Shown piece after piece: positions 34,197-49,465 of a stretch of 64,000 bases of DNA. The position numbers were made by a program, and so were the translations under genes. The DNA is from Zoogloeaceae bacterium (GTDB lineage: Bacteria > Pseudomonadota > Gammaproteobacteria > Burkholderiales > Rhodocyclaceae). The notes under the pieces were generated by a model. That model did no database searches, was not told where the DNA came from, and saw nothing but the letters and a program-made list of their open reading frames with translations. The DNA is taken from the NCBI GenBank assembly GCA_031287525.1, contig JAITSU010000057.1, positions 23,575-87,574 of the forward strand, in the 5' to 3' direction. Positions within the stretch are counted from its first letter, which is position 1. Every line of letters begins with the position of its first letter.

Positions 34197-35269
34197 CCCT
34201 CGCCGAGCGTGGCTACGCGATTCATATCGGGCAGGGCGTTCTGTCCGCCCCCGATTTGCTGGCGTCGCATCTTCGCCATAAATCCGTCGCGGTGGTGACG
34301 AATGAAACCGTAGCGCCCTTGTATCTGCATACCTTGCGCGCCAGCCTCGCGGAATTGGGTGTGCAGCCGCTGGAAATCGTGTTGCCCGACGGCGAGCGCT
34401 ACAAAAACTGGCAAACCCTGAATCAGATTTTCGACGCCCTGCTTGCCCATCATTGCGAACGCAACAGTACCCTGATTGCGCTGGGCGGCGGCGTGATTGG
34501 CGACATGGGCGGCTTTGCCGCCGCCTGTTTTCAACGTGGCATCGCCTTTATCCAGATGCCCACCACCTTGCTCGCGCAGGTGGATTCGTCGGTGGGCGGC
34601 AAGACGGCAATCAATCATCCGCTGGGCAAGAACATGATCGGGGCTTTTCATCAGCCCCGTCTGGTGCTTGCCGACATCGGTACGCTGGCGACCTTGCCGG
34701 ATCGGGAACTTTCCGCCGGTCTGTCCGAAGTCATCAAGTACGGACTGATTCGGGATGCCGGTTTTCTCTCCTGGCTGGAAGCCAACATGAGCGGGCTGAT
34801 GGCGCGTGACGAGGCTTTGCTGGAAGAAGCGGTGTTCCGCTCCTGCCAGCACAAGGCGGAAGTGGTGGCTGCCGACGAGCGCGAAACCGGCGAGCGCGCC
34901 CTTTTGAATTTGGGACACACCTTCGGGCACGCCATCGAAACCGGACTGGGCTACGGCGTCTGGCTGCACGGCGAGGCGGTGGCGGCGGGTATGGTGATGG
35001 CGGCGCGGCTCTCCGTCTTGCTGGGTTATTTGACGGAAACCGATGTGCGGCGCGTGGAAGCGGTGTTGCAGGCGGCGGGATTGCCGGTGCGGGGGGCGCG
35101 TTTGGCAAAAGCGAACGGCGCGCGTTATCTGGAATTGATGCGGCACGACAAAAAAGTGCAGGATGGTCGCTTGCGGCTGGTGGTGTTGGAAGCCATCGGC
35201 AGGGCGGCGGTGAGTGACAGGGCGGCGGATACAGCGTTGCTGGCGGCGATTGACGCCACTTGTGACTGA
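34178..35269 (+). CDS. aroB: 3-dehydroquinate synthase
   Basis: This 363-residue NAD+- and Zn2+-dependent enzyme converts DAHP to 3-dehydroquinate. It has the glycine-rich NAD motif [16 protein letters not shown], the segment [20 protein letters not shown], and zinc ligands in [21 protein letters not shown] and [11 protein letters not shown]. The start lies inside the end of aroK, so the two are coupled. Length is normal. Confidence 0.96.
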   Translation: MRTVNVALAERGYAIHIGQGVLSAPDLLASHLRHKSVAVVTNETVAPLYLHTLRASLAELGVQPLEIVLPDGERYKNWQTLNQIFDALLAHHCERNSTLIALGGGVIGDMGGFAAACFQRGIAFIQMPTTLLAQVDSSVGGKTAINHPLGKNMIGAFHQPRLVLADIGTLATLPDRELSAGLSEVIKYGLIRDAGFLSWLEANMSGLMARDEALLEEAVFRSCQHKAEVVAADERETGERALLNLGHTFGHAIETGLGYGVWLHGEAVAAGMVMAARLSVLLGYLTETDVRRVEAVLQAAGLPVRGARLAKANGARYLELMRHDKKVQDGRLRLVVLEAIGRAAVSDRAADTALLAAIDATCD

Positions 35270-35296
35270 ATATCCTGATTTGTGCGCCGCAATATC

Positions 35297-35326
35297 TTGA
35301 TGGCAGCAGGGGTTTAGCAGTATATT
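35297..35326 (+). promoter_or_regulatory. Promoter of gltBD
   Basis: The -35 box TTGATG (35297-35302), an 18-base spacer and the -10 TATATT (35321-35326) lie in the gap after aroB. The leader before ATG 35405 would be about 70 bases. Confidence 0.55.
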
Positions 35327-35404
35327 CGCACGCTTTCCCTGAATTTGCGGCGTCGGGTTTTTTCCGACATCGAATGTTATCCCGGCAACGCGAGGTTGCT
35401 CAAA

Positions 35405-40051
<4,647 letters not shown>

Positions 40052-40052
40052 C

Positions 40053-41522
40053 ATGGGCAAGCCGACGGGATTCCTGGAATTTGAACGTCAGGAAGAACAC
40101 TACGATCCGGTAGCAGAGCGTCTGCAACACTATCGGGAATTCGTCCACACACTGAGCGACGAAGCCGCGACCACACAAGGAGCGCGCTGCATGGACTGCG
40201 GCGTTCCCTTCTGCAACAACGCCTGTCCGGTGAACAACATCATTCCCGACTGGAACGACCTCGTTTACAAAGGCGACCTGCAAAGGGCGCTTGAAGTGTT
40301 GCACTCCACCAACAACTTCCCCGATTTTACCGGGCGCGTTTGCCCCGCGCCCTGCGAGGCGGCGTGTACGCTGGGCATCAACGCCGAGCCGGTGGGCATC
40401 AAATCCATCGAACACGCCATCATCGACAAAGGCTGGGAAGAAGGCTGGATTAAACCGCAGCCCGCCGCGACGAAGAGCGGCAAAAAAGTCGCCATCGTCG
40501 GTTCCGGTCCCGCTGGTCTGGCAGCGGCGCAACAACTGGCAAGAGCCGGTCACGCCGTCACCGTCTTTGAAAAAAGCAGCCGCGTCGGTGGCTTGCTTGG
40601 CTTCGGCATCCCCGATTTCAAACTCAACAAATCGGTGATTGACCGGCGCGTGGCGCAACTGGAAGCCGAAGGCGTCACCTTCAAAATCCGTACCCTCGTG
40701 GGTGACGGCAAACTGCCAGCGGGCATCAACAACGACGCCAGCGAAGTCGTCACCGCCGCCCAGTTGCAAAAAGAATTCGACGCCGTGATTCTCGCCGCCG
40801 GTTCAGAAGTTCCCCGTGACCTGCCCGTGCCGGGGCGCGAACTGCAAGGCGTCTACGCCGCGCTGGAATTCCTCATCCCGCAAAACAAGGAAGTCCAGCA
40901 AGGCATCAACAATCCCATCAACGTCAAGGGTAAACACGTCATTGTCATCGGCGGTGGCGACACCGGCTCCGATTGCGTAGGCACCAGCTACCGCCACGGC
41001 GCGGCTTCCGTGACCCAGTTTGAACTCATGCCCATGCCGCCAAAAGACGAAAACAAGGCGCTGACCTGGCCGTACTGGCCGCTGAAGCTGCGTACCTCGT
41101 CCTCGCACAAGGAAGGCGACACCAAACGCGAATTCGCCGTAGCCACCAAAGCCTTTATCGACGATGGACAAGGCAGGGTCAAAGCCATCAAAGCCGTGCG
41201 GGTCACATGGAAAGACGGCAAGATGAGCGAAATCGAAGGCTCGGAATTTGAACTCCCCTGCGACGCCGCATTTTTGGCAATGGGCTTTTTACATCCCGTA
41301 AGCAGCCTGCTGGAAGCCTTCGGCATCGAAAAAGACCCACGCGGCAACGCCAAAGCCAACACCGAAGGCAAAGACAGCTACCAAACCAACGTCAGCGGCG
41401 TCTTCGCCGCAGGCGACGTTCGACGCGGACAATCCCTGGTCGTCTGGGCAATCCGCGAAGGTCGCCAATGCGCGAGGTCAGTCGATGAGTTTTTAACGGG
41501 GAGTTCGCTGCTGCCGCGTTAA
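40053..41522 (+). CDS. gltD: Glutamate synthase, small subunit
   Basis: This 489-residue NADPH- and FAD-binding subunit has N-terminal Cys clusters for two 4Fe-4S centres ([20 protein letters not shown] and [12 protein letters not shown]). The FAD motif is [20 protein letters not shown] and the NADPH motif [16 protein letters not shown]. It passes electrons to GltB. It sits one base after gltB and is followed by a terminator. Confidence 0.96.
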   Translation: MGKPTGFLEFERQEEHYDPVAERLQHYREFVHTLSDEAATTQGARCMDCGVPFCNNACPVNNIIPDWNDLVYKGDLQRALEVLHSTNNFPDFTGRVCPAPCEAACTLGINAEPVGIKSIEHAIIDKGWEEGWIKPQPAATKSGKKVAIVGSGPAGLAAAQQLARAGHAVTVFEKSSRVGGLLGFGIPDFKLNKSVIDRRVAQLEAEGVTFKIRTLVGDGKLPAGINNDASEVVTAAQLQKEFDAVILAAGSEVPRDLPVPGRELQGVYAALEFLIPQNKEVQQGINNPINVKGKHVIVIGGGDTGSDCVGTSYRHGAASVTQFELMPMPPKDENKALTWPYWPLKLRTSSSHKEGDTKREFAVATKAFIDDGQGRVKAIKAVRVTWKDGKMSEIEGSEFELPCDAAFLAMGFLHPVSSLLEAFGIEKDPRGNAKANTEGKDSYQTNVSGVFAAGDVRRGQSLVVWAIREGRQCARSVDEFLTGSSLLPR

Positions 41523-41564
41523 ACGCCGGGTTGACGGATGGATGAACAGGTCGCGTCGTCATGG

Positions 41565-41599
41565 ACGCGACCTGTTTTTATATGGATGGCATGATTGAG
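41565..41599 (+). terminator. Terminator after gltD
   Basis: A 13-bp stem AACAGGTCGCGTC with GACGCGACCTGTT, a 6-base loop and a T run follows the gltD stop by about 40 bases. Confidence 0.85.
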
Positions 41600-41880
41600 A
41601 TGTATTTGGGTTTTCATGGATCGCCGACCTTTTCAATTGATGCGAAATGGCAAATGGAAAAACCTCGGAGCGGCAGCGGCGTTTGTGCTGCAACCTGCGC
41701 CAATGGCGCGAGTTTTTCAGGATTGCTGTACGCATCGAAAAGGCTTTCATGCGCCATCAATCGGGCGCTGGCATGAGCGGCAACTCCGCCTTGAATCTCC
41801 ATCCCCCTGTCCTCTGGCGCCTGATTGTGGCATAGTCGCCAAATTCCAGACTACACATCAAATGACAGGAGGAACGCGAA
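41600..41880. other. Gap without a supportable gene
   Basis: About 280 bases separate the gltD terminator from the membrane-anchored regulator. Short open frames occur on both strands, but none has a ribosome site or a family pattern. The last 20 bases hold the AGGAGG ribosome site (41867-41872) of the next gene. Confidence 0.6.
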
Positions 41881-42618
41881 TTGGAATTGGAACTGCAACC
41901 ATCTTTGGAGGTGGCGTCCACCATTGGCGCTTTTGACTTTCAGTTATTGCTTGCCCTGCTGGTCATGGTCATCGCGGGGGTGTTGGGGGGGCTGGCGAAT
42001 TTTTATATTGCCGAGCGTCAGTATGGGCGCTCGCAGGCGCATAAGGATTGGCGGCGGTATCTGGTGTTTGGCGTGGTGACGGCGCTGACGGCGCCGCTTT
42101 TGCTCAACATGCTGTCCAGCAATCTGATGGACGCCGCCCGCACCCGTCCTGCCGACCTGTTTGTTTTCGCGGCGTTTTGCCTGATTTACGTGGTTGTCGC
42201 GCGCCGGATTTTTGAGAATCCCGCGAGTCTTTATCATGAGGAAATGGAGCGTCTGCGCGCCGAGTTGCGGCGGGAGGTGGAAGGCGTGCGACGCGAGTTT
42301 CTGGAAGTCAATGCGATCGAACTTGCCGCAGCGGAAGCTGCCAGCGACCCGCGTGAAACGCTGACTTACAACGACATCGAATTGCTGCGCGCGTTGGCGG
42401 ACGAGAGTTATGTTTATGGCAATCTCGCGGCGCTGACCGAAAAAACCGCTTTGGGGCGCGAACTCATCAGCCAGCGTTTAACGGTACTGAAAGGCTCAGG
42501 GCTGATTGATACGCGCATCAACGACAAGAATGTTCTGCATTGGGTGATTTCCACGCGCGGGCGGCAGGTGCTCGCGGACGTGCTTTCCGGTCAGGACGAG
42601 AACAGGAAAGTGGCGTAG
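41881..42618 (+). CDS. Membrane-anchored winged-helix protein with YLATT-like segment
   Basis: This 245-residue protein has three N-terminal membrane helices (about residues 18-100) with LVMVIAGVLGGLANFYIAER and LTAPLLLNMLSS, resembling the YLATT (YEATS-like-associating) membrane module. A coiled coil follows (about 115-150), then a C-terminal winged helix (about 165-240; LISQRLTVLKGSGLIDTRI). A TTG start lies eight bases after AGGAGG. No YEATS-domain partner is next to it. It is probably a membrane-tethered DNA-binding regulator; target unknown. Confidence 0.7.
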   Translation: MELELQPSLEVASTIGAFDFQLLLALLVMVIAGVLGGLANFYIAERQYGRSQAHKDWRRYLVFGVVTALTAPLLLNMLSSNLMDAARTRPADLFVFAAFCLIYVVVARRIFENPASLYHEEMERLRAELRREVEGVRREFLEVNAIELAAAEAASDPRETLTYNDIELLRALADESYVYGNLAALTEKTALGRELISQRLTVLKGSGLIDTRINDKNVLHWVISTRGRQVLADVLSGQDENRKVA

Positions 42619-42624
42619 GGCAAT

Positions 42625-42656
42625 CAAACAGGGCGGGTTTGAAACCCGCTCCTATG
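42625..42656. repeat. Short palindromic repeat before glmU
   Basis: The palindrome GGGCGGGTTTGAAACCCGCT is of REP type but differs in core from the prophage copies. Confidence 0.6.
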
Positions 42657-42709
42657 AGCGCATCGCCGCAAACCACAACCCGTCGCCGTCAAAGAAGGTG
42701 TAAAAATTC

Positions 42710-44077
42710 ATGTCCTTGAATATCGTCATTCTCGCCGCCGGGCAGGGCAAGCGCATGTATTCCGCCTTGCCCAAGGTGTTGCATCCCCTCGCCGGCAAAT
42801 CCCTGTTGCAGCACGTGGTCGATACTGCCCGCCAGTTGAAGCCCGCGCGTCTGGTTGTGGTCTATGGTCACGGCGGCGACGCGGTGCGCGCCGCCATTCC
42901 CGATGCGGATGTGGCGTGGGCGTTGCAGGCGGAACAGTTGGGTACGGGACACGCGCTAACGCAGGCATTGCCGTATCTGGACGCGGCGTTGCCGACGCTG
43001 GTGTTGTATGGCGATGTGCCGCTGGTCAGGAAGGCGACGCTGGAGCATCTCATACATCAGGCGGGCGCGGGTCTTGGCTTGCTGACCGCGCGTCTTGATG
43101 ACCCGCATGGTTATGGGCGCATCGCGCGCGATGGAGTGGGCAACGTATGTGCCATCGTCGAGGAGAAGGACGCGAGTGAACGCGAGCGCCAGATTCAGGA
43201 AATCAATACCGGCATCATGGCGTTGCCCGCGCGGGTGTTGGGCGACTGGCTGGCGGGGCTGAAAAACAATAACGCGCAGAGCGAGTATTACCTGACCGAT
43301 GTGGTCGCCAGAGCGGTTGCCAGCGGCGTGGCCGTGCGTACCGCGCATCCCGCCGCGCCGTGGGAAGTCGAGGGCGTGAATAACAAAGCGCAGCTTGCCA
43401 GACTGGAACGCGTCCATCAGTTGCAACTGGCGGAAGCCTTGCTGATACAGGGTGTGCGCCTTGCTGACCCCGCGCGTATCGACATTCGCGGCAGCCTCAT
43501 CTGTGGGCGGGATGTGAGTATCGACGTGGGCTGCGTGTTCGAGGGCGAGGTACGTCTGGAAGAAGCGGCGGAAATCGGCCCCTACTGCGTTATCCGTAAC
43601 GCCAGCATCGCGGCGGGTTCGCGTCTGGCGGCGTTTACGCACATCGACGGCGCGGCGGTCGGGCCGGATTGCGCGCTCGGCCCCTTCGCCCGTCTGCGTC
43701 CGGGCGCGGAATTATCGGCGGGCGCGCATGTCGGCAATTTCGTGGAAATCAAGAATAGTCGCATCGGCGCGGGTTCCAAGGCGAATCATCTAGCCTACGT
43801 GGGCGACGCCGATGTCGGGGCGCGGGTCAACATCGGCGCGGGCGCGATTACCTGCAATTACGATGGCGCCAACAAATTCAGGACAGTGATTGAAGATGAC
43901 GTGTTCATTGGCTCGGATACCCAACTGGTCGCGCCGGTACGGGTTGGCAAAGGAGCGACGCTGGGCGCGGGGACGACGCTGACCAGAGACGCGCCCGCCG
44001 ATTCCCTGACGGTTTCGCGCACGCGGCAAAAAACCATTGAGGGCTGGAAACGTCCGACGAAAGTTTCCGGCAAATAA
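42710..44077 (+). CDS. glmU: Bifunctional GlcNAc-1-P uridylyltransferase / GlcN-1-P acetyltransferase
   Basis: This 455-residue enzyme makes UDP-GlcNAc for cell wall and lipopolysaccharide. The N-terminal uridylyltransferase begins [20 protein letters not shown] and contains LYGDVPLV. The C-terminal left-handed beta helix of hexapeptide repeats carries [20 protein letters not shown] and [10 protein letters not shown], with the acetyltransferase His region. Length is normal. It stands as a single gene with repeats on both sides. Confidence 0.96.
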   Translation: MSLNIVILAAGQGKRMYSALPKVLHPLAGKSLLQHVVDTARQLKPARLVVVYGHGGDAVRAAIPDADVAWALQAEQLGTGHALTQALPYLDAALPTLVLYGDVPLVRKATLEHLIHQAGAGLGLLTARLDDPHGYGRIARDGVGNVCAIVEEKDASERERQIQEINTGIMALPARVLGDWLAGLKNNNAQSEYYLTDVVARAVASGVAVRTAHPAAPWEVEGVNNKAQLARLERVHQLQLAEALLIQGVRLADPARIDIRGSLICGRDVSIDVGCVFEGEVRLEEAAEIGPYCVIRNASIAAGSRLAAFTHIDGAAVGPDCALGPFARLRPGAELSAGAHVGNFVEIKNSRIGAGSKANHLAYVGDADVGARVNIGAGAITCNYDGANKFRTVIEDDVFIGSDTQLVAPVRVGKGATLGAGTTLTRDAPADSLTVSRTRQKTIEGWKRPTKVSGK

Positions 44078-44091
44078 AAAAGCAGCCTGGG

Positions 44092-44170
44092 TAGGGCGGT
44101 TTCTCCGAAACCGCCGGACGTTAAAACCGCCGGACGTTAACATTCGGCGCGTTCGGAGAACGCGCCCTAC
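44092..44170. repeat. Compound palindromic repeat after glmU
   Basis: Nested palindromes: GGCGGTTTCTCCGAAACCGCC, a tandem repeat of CCGCCGGACGTTAA, and GGCGCGTTCGGAGAACGCGCC. The outer ends GTAGGGC and GCCCTAC pair. It lies between the converging glmU and phaM genes and may act as a shared terminator. Confidence 0.75.
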
Positions 44171-44176
44171 CTTGTG

Positions 44177-44683
44177 TCAGTGCGCCGGTTTTTTCGCGGC
44201 GGCGGCTTTGGGCGCGGCTTTTTTCGACGCGGCTTTGGGCGCTGATTTTGCGGCGGCTTTGGCAGCGGCGGCAACGGCATTTTCTGCGCGGTCGACTTCT
44301 TCTTCGAGGTGTTTTTGCACGCCTTCCTGCACTTGCTGGATGACTTCCCACGGCCACAGCGTGGCGCGTTGCAGGGCATCCCCGATTGAGGGGGCGTCGC
44401 TGGCGCCATCATCGACGGGATTGCCGTTGGACGCGCGGATGGTATCGCTGAAATTCTTGACCGTAGACAGGGTGCTGTGTTGCATTTCCAGCCCCTGAAT
44501 GGTCATTTGCAGCATGGAGATATTCATGCGTAACCAACCCTCTACCGCTTTGAGGTCGGTAATCTGTTTTTCCAGGTCATCCGGGTCAAAGCTGGGCGCG
44601 ACCATGCCGGGCATTTTGAAACCCATGTTGCCCCACAGTTGACGGAACAAATTCATCGGATCTTGTTGTGTTGACGTAGTCAT
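44177..44683 (-). CDS. phaM: PhaM-like polyhydroxybutyrate granule regulatory protein
   Basis: This 168-residue protein has an N-terminal helical region with LFRQLWGNMGFKMPGM and LEKQITDLKAVEGWLRMNIS, which activates PHB synthase in PhaM proteins. The C-terminal tail of Ala, Lys and Pro repeats resembles histone H1 and binds DNA. PhaM links PHB granules to the nucleoid in betaproteobacteria. The ATG 44683 follows an AAGGAG-type site. This gene is one of the better taxonomic markers in the window. Confidence 0.85.
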   Translation of the reverse strand: MTTSTQQDPMNLFRQLWGNMGFKMPGMVAPSFDPDDLEKQITDLKAVEGWLRMNISMLQMTIQGLEMQHSTLSTVKNFSDTIRASNGNPVDDGASDAPSIGDALQRATLWPWEVIQQVQEGVQKHLEEEVDRAENAVAAAAKAAAKSAPKAASKKAAPKAAAAKKPAH

Positions 44684-44778
44684 TTTTAACTCCTTGATGT
44701 GAGGATATGGACACGTTTCCATATTAGCCCCGTTTGCGCGAAAAAGGCAGAAATTGCGCGTACAGACATCTTTGATGA

Positions 44779-45945
<1,167 letters not shown>

Positions 45946-45988
45946 TGTGATGAATTTGGACTTGGGGCTGAAAATAAAAACAAGATAG

Positions 45989-46396
45989 ATGCTATTGGCG
46001 CAATTACGCAGTCAGGGATGGGATGGCAGCATGACGCCGCTGGAATTCGTTGACAGGAAAGAAGCCCTTGAGCGAGGCGAGAATCCGGACGGCGGATTGT
46101 TCGGGAAATATCAGAACCGTCTGGGCAGCCACCTGCGCGGTTTTTTCACCGATGGCGACAAAAGCATCCTCGGCGAAGCCTATCAAATGGCTTCCGACAA
46201 GGGCGTGGATTTGAAGCGTATTGACAAACTTGCCGTCGAACTGGGCGCTTTACGCATCCAGCAACAATTGACGGGCGAACTGATTCGCTCCGCCACAAAC
46301 CGCGATACTGGCGATGCCGACGCCGACAAACCGCGCGAAGTGGATATGGCGCACATGGCGATTCTCGGAGAAATGCACCGCATGTCCGGCGCATAG
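45989..46396 (+). CDS. Unrecognised 135-residue protein, possibly a gene remnant
   Basis: The product is hydrophilic and helical, with LEFVDRKEALERGENPDGGL and a C-terminal EVDMAHMAILGEMHRMSG. I recognise no family. A stop codon sits directly before the ATG, and no ribosome site is visible, so this may be the surviving 3' part of a larger gene. A ten-base G run and an attC-like site follow it. Confidence 0.4.
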   Translation: MLLAQLRSQGWDGSMTPLEFVDRKEALERGENPDGGLFGKYQNRLGSHLRGFFTDGDKSILGEAYQMASDKGVDLKRIDKLAVELGALRIQQQLTGELIRSATNRDTGDADADKPREVDMAHMAILGEMHRMSGA

Positions 46397-46410
46397 CGCG
46401 GGGGGGGGGT

Positions 46411-46469
46411 GGATAACGTTTGAGTTAAGCGGCGACCGCAGGTCGTCCGCTTGGACGAATAGTTAGAGG
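46411..46469 (-). other. attC-like integron recombination site
   Basis: Read on the minus strand, the site starts with CTCTAACTATTCGTCCAAGC. After a short hairpin (CGACC with GGTCG) it ends GCTTAACTCAAACGTTAT. These are the paired outer and inner boxes of an attC site: TAAC with GTTA, AAGCGG with CCGCTT, and unpaired bases on one arm. The outer core GTTATCC departs slightly from GTTRRRY. The stop codon of the adjacent membrane gene is part of the site, as in many cassettes. No integrase is in the window. Confidence 0.7.
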
Positions 46470-46786
46470 TCATAGTAGCCCACAAATAAAAAGGCTGCCA
46501 AATAAAACAATGCTGATACCGCCATTACTCTGCCTATCCATTTGTTAGTTTGAACTCGCCACAATGGCATGGTTTGTTCTGATTTTCGAGAAAGTAATAT
46601 TGCAACACAGCCTAAAGCCAGAAAGCCAATTTGAGCGTTAGTTAGTAACCAACCAATTTTTTCAAAACTTACTGGCATACCAATTAAAACAGAACCTCCA
46701 ATTAATACAAAGGCAACAAGTGTTGGAACAAATGTGAGTAAGATAATCAAGAAAGCCCCTAACGCTTCGCTCATCCACCTACGCAA
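46463..46786 (-). CDS. Small membrane protein of a lone integron-type cassette
   Basis: This 107-residue protein has three predicted membrane helices (about residues 9-38, 48-65 and 85-105) and no recognised family. It is clearly AT-richer than its neighbours, a sign of transfer. Its TAA stop is formed by the attC-like site. The true start is uncertain: the reading begins MRRWMSEALGAFLI, but a GCGTTAGGGG sequence at residues 7-9 could mark the cassette's left boundary, so a shorter protein is possible. Confidence 0.55.
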   Translation of the reverse strand: MRRWMSEALGAFLIILLTFVPTLVAFVLIGGSVLIGMPVSFEKIGWLLTNAQIGFLALGCVAILLSRKSEQTMPLWRVQTNKWIGRVMAVSALFYLAAFLFVGYYDL

Positions 46787-46789
46787 ATG

Positions 46790-46859
46790 CCGGGAACGCC
46801 AAGCTCCAGCTTGGCATGAAGCGTCAAAAAGCCAGGCTGGAGCTTGTTGGCGTTCCCGG
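46790..46859. repeat. Inverted repeat beside the aminotransferase gene
   Basis: The arms CCGGGAACGCCAAGCTCCAG and GCTGGAGCTTGTTGGCGTTC face each other with a three-base insertion in one arm. It lies between the cassette and the 3' end of the aminotransferase, where it may end transcription. Confidence 0.75.
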
Positions 46860-46863
46860 TCGC

Positions 46864-48069
46864 TTATTTCACCACCGCCGCAATCGCTTCCGCCACGATG
46901 GGCAGATTTTTGCTGTTCAGCGCCGCGACGTTGATGCGCCCCGAAGAAACGGCGTAGATGCCGAATTCGGTTTTCAGGCGTTCGACCTGTTCTTTGGTCA
47001 AGCCGGTGTAGGAGAACATGCCGCGCTGTTTGACAATGAAGGAAAAATCATGCGTTGTGCCGGTCGCTTTCAGCGCGTCGGCAAGCCCTTGGCGCACACT
47101 GCGGATGCGATTTCGCATTCCGGTCAGTTCATCTTCCCAGATTTTGCGAAGTTCCGGCGTGGTGAGCACAGCCGCCACAATCGCGCCGCCGTGGGTGGGT
47201 GGATTGGAATAATTGGTGCGAATGACACGCTTGATTTGCGACAGCACCCGCCCCGCTTCTTCCTTGCTGGCGGTGACGACGGAGAGCGCGCCGACCCGTT
47301 CGCCGTAGAGCGAGAAATTCTTGGAGAAGGAACTGGACACAAAGAACTGCGCTCCGGCGGCGCTGAACGCCCGCACCGCTGCGGTATCCGGCTCGATGCC
47401 ATCGGCAAAGCCTTGATACGCCATGTCGAGGAAGGGCACCAGATTTTTTTCTTTGAGAACGGCGGCGACCCGCGTCCATTGTTCGCTGGTCAAATCCGCG
47501 CCGGTCGGATTGTGGCAGCAGGCGTGCAACAGGACGATGGATTTCGCTGGCAGGGTGGCGAGCTTTTGCAGCAGGGCGTTAAAATTCACGCCGCGCGTGG
47601 CAGGATCGTAGTAGGGATAGGTTTCGACCGGGAACCCGGCGGCGGAGAACAGGGCGAGGTGGTTTTCCCAGGAAGGGTCGCTGATGTACAGCGTGCTTTG
47701 CGGCAGCAGTTGTTTCAGGTAATCCGCGCCAACCTTTAACGCGCCCGTGCCGCCCAAAGCCTGAATGGTGACGACAGAACCATCGCTCGCGCGCTCGGAA
47801 CCCGTGCCGAACAGCAATTCACGCACCGCCTGATTGTAGGCGGCGTTGCCGTCGATGGCCTGATAGCCACGCGGCGGCTGCGTTTTCAGACGGGCGGCTT
47901 CCGCCTCTTTGACGGCGGCGAGCAGCGGCAGCTTGCCATCATCATTATAATAAACGCCAACGCCCAGATTGACTTTGGTCACGCGGGCATCGGCATTGAA
48001 AGCTTCGGTCAGACCAAGAATCGGGTCGCGGGGCGCCAGTTCGACGGCGGCGAAAAGCGAAGTGCTCAT
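46864..48069 (-). CDS. Aspartate/aromatic amino acid aminotransferase
   Basis: This 401-residue class I PLP aminotransferase of the AspC/TyrB group has LGVGVYYNDDGKLPLL, HACCHNPTGADLT, the PLP lysine in SSSFSKNFSLYGERVGAL and NPPTHGG. It moves amino groups between glutamate and oxaloacetate or aromatic keto acids. ATG 48069 is chosen because MSTSLFAAVELAPRDPIL is the family start; longer readings add a basic stretch without support. TyrB versus AspC cannot be settled by eye. Confidence 0.92.
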   Translation of the reverse strand: MSTSLFAAVELAPRDPILGLTEAFNADARVTKVNLGVGVYYNDDGKLPLLAAVKEAEAARLKTQPPRGYQAIDGNAAYNQAVRELLFGTGSERASDGSVVTIQALGGTGALKVGADYLKQLLPQSTLYISDPSWENHLALFSAAGFPVETYPYYDPATRGVNFNALLQKLATLPAKSIVLLHACCHNPTGADLTSEQWTRVAAVLKEKNLVPFLDMAYQGFADGIEPDTAAVRAFSAAGAQFFVSSSFSKNFSLYGERVGALSVVTASKEEAGRVLSQIKRVIRTNYSNPPTHGGAIVAAVLTTPELRKIWEDELTGMRNRIRSVRQGLADALKATGTTHDFSFIVKQRGMFSYTGLTKEQVERLKTEFGIYAVSSGRINVAALNSKNLPIVAEAIAAVVK

Positions 48070-48216
48070 GATGACTCCAGTAGATGAAAAACGTCGGGGG
48101 AAAATTGAAATGGGCAATTCAGAATTTTAACATTTATCGGCAATGCGCGACGGCGTACTTGACGCACCCGCTCGCAAACTCCTACCATCTGCAACTTTCG
48201 TCAGGGAGAAACCGTC

Positions 48217-49188
48217 TTGCCGTTGCAACAGCTTTATACCTTGATTGGCGATGACATGCAGTCCGTGGATGCCGTCATCCGGCAACGGCTTCATTCCGAC
48301 GTGGTGTTGGTGCGGCAGGTGGCGGAATACATCATCTCCGGCGGCGGCAAGCGGATGCGTCCGGCGCTCGTCCTGATGGCGGCGGGCGCGCTGGATTATC
48401 GCGGCAGCCAGCATCACGCGCTGGCGGCAGTCGTGGAATTCATCCACACCGCCACCCTGCTGCACGACGATGTGGTCGACGAATCCGCCCTGCGACGCGG
48501 GCGCGATACCGCCAACGCCGTATTCGGCAGCGCCGCCAGCGTACTGGTCGGCGATTTTCTCTACACCCGCGCCTTTCAGATGATGGTCGAAGTCGGCAGC
48601 ATGAAAATCATGCATGTGCTCTCCAATGCCACCAACATCATCGCGGAAGGCGAGGTACTGCAACTGATGAACTGCCACGACCCCGACGTGGAAGAATCCA
48701 GCTACCTGCAAGTCATCCGCTACAAAACCGCCAAACTGTTTGAAGCCGCCGCCCAACTCGGCGCCATCATCGCGGGCGCGACGCCGGAACAGGAACAAGG
48801 TCTGGCGGATTACGGCATGTATCTGGGTACGGCGTTTCAACTGGTCGACGACGTGCTGGATTATTCCGGTCAGGAAGCCGACACCGGCAAACATTTGGGC
48901 GACGATTTGGCAGAAGGCAAACCCACCCTGCCGCTGATTTACGTCATGCAACACGGCACCCCCGAAGAAGCCGCCAGCGTGAGAAAGGCCATCGAAAACG
49001 GCGGACGTGACGATTTCCCCACCGTGCTCGCCGCCATCCGCAGAACCGGCGCGCTCGAACACACGCGCGGGCGCGCCCGCGAAGCCGCCGAACAAGCAAG
49101 AGCCGCAATAAACACCGCTTTGCCGGATTCAAATTACAAACAGACTCTGCTACAATTGACAGCTTTCGCGGTTGAACGGTCGCATTGA
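48217..49188 (+). CDS. ispB: Octaprenyl-type polyprenyl diphosphate synthase
   Basis: This 323-residue trans-prenyl synthase builds the quinone side chain. It has the first aspartate-rich motif LLHDDVVDES, the second FQLVDDVLDYS, and GGGKRMRPALV for IPP binding. A TTG start follows an AGGGAGA ribosome site. It is followed closely by tRNA-Pro. The chain length (eight units) is assumed from family habit in betaproteobacteria. Confidence 0.93.
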   Translation: MPLQQLYTLIGDDMQSVDAVIRQRLHSDVVLVRQVAEYIISGGGKRMRPALVLMAAGALDYRGSQHHALAAVVEFIHTATLLHDDVVDESALRRGRDTANAVFGSAASVLVGDFLYTRAFQMMVEVGSMKIMHVLSNATNIIAEGEVLQLMNCHDPDVEESSYLQVIRYKTAKLFEAAAQLGAIIAGATPEQEQGLADYGMYLGTAFQLVDDVLDYSGQEADTGKHLGDDLAEGKPTLPLIYVMQHGTPEEAASVRKAIENGGRDDFPTVLAAIRRTGALEHTRGRAREAAEQARAAINTALPDSNYKQTLLQLTAFAVERSH

Positions 49189-49212
49189 TTGCAGGCAACC
49201 CAAAAACCATTT

Positions 49213-49289
49213 CGGAGTGTAGCTCAGCCCGGTAGAGCACTGCGTTCGGGACGCAGGGGTCGCAGGTTCGAATCCTGTCACTCCGACCA
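49213..49289 (+). tRNA. tRNA-Pro (anticodon CGG)
   Basis: This is a full cloverleaf of 77 bases with encoded CCA. The acceptor stem CGGAGTG pairs with CACTCCG, the D-loop holds GCTCAGCCCGGTAGAGC, the anticodon loop is TTCGGGA with anticodon CGG, and the T-arm contains GGTTCGAATCC. It lies 24 bases after the prenyl synthase gene. Confidence 0.97.
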
Positions 49290-49304
49290 ACAAAATCCCC
49301 CAAA

Positions 49305-49337
49305 AAAACCCGCATGGCGCAAGGCTTTGCGGGTTTT
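49305..49337 (+). terminator. Terminator after tRNA-Pro
   Basis: A 10-bp stem AAAACCCGCA with TGCGGGTTTT around a 13-base loop, ending in a T run. Confidence 0.85.
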
Positions 49338-49435
49338 TGCGCAAATGGCTCCAGACATGTCAAATCACTTGATTGGCTCATTTTCTTGTCCCTGTTGTGC
49401 CGGATTTGTCCCGAAGCTGCGGAATGCCACCGATA

Positions 49436-49457
49436 TTTATACCAAAATCGGTGTAAA
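49436..49457. promoter_or_regulatory. Operator of the RelE/HigB-type toxin-antitoxin pair
   Basis: The inverted repeat TTTATACC-AAAATC-GGTGTAAA (7 of 8 positions match) overlaps a -10-like TAAAAT (49454-49459). It lies just before the toxin start. Such sites are usually bound by the antitoxin. If this -10 is used, the toxin mRNA would be nearly leaderless. Confidence 0.6.
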
Positions 49458-49465
49458 ATACAGGA

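Noticed and set aside
46400..46410. Run of about ten G after the 45989 frame
   Set aside because: Homopolymer length may be a sequencing artefact; nothing is built on it.
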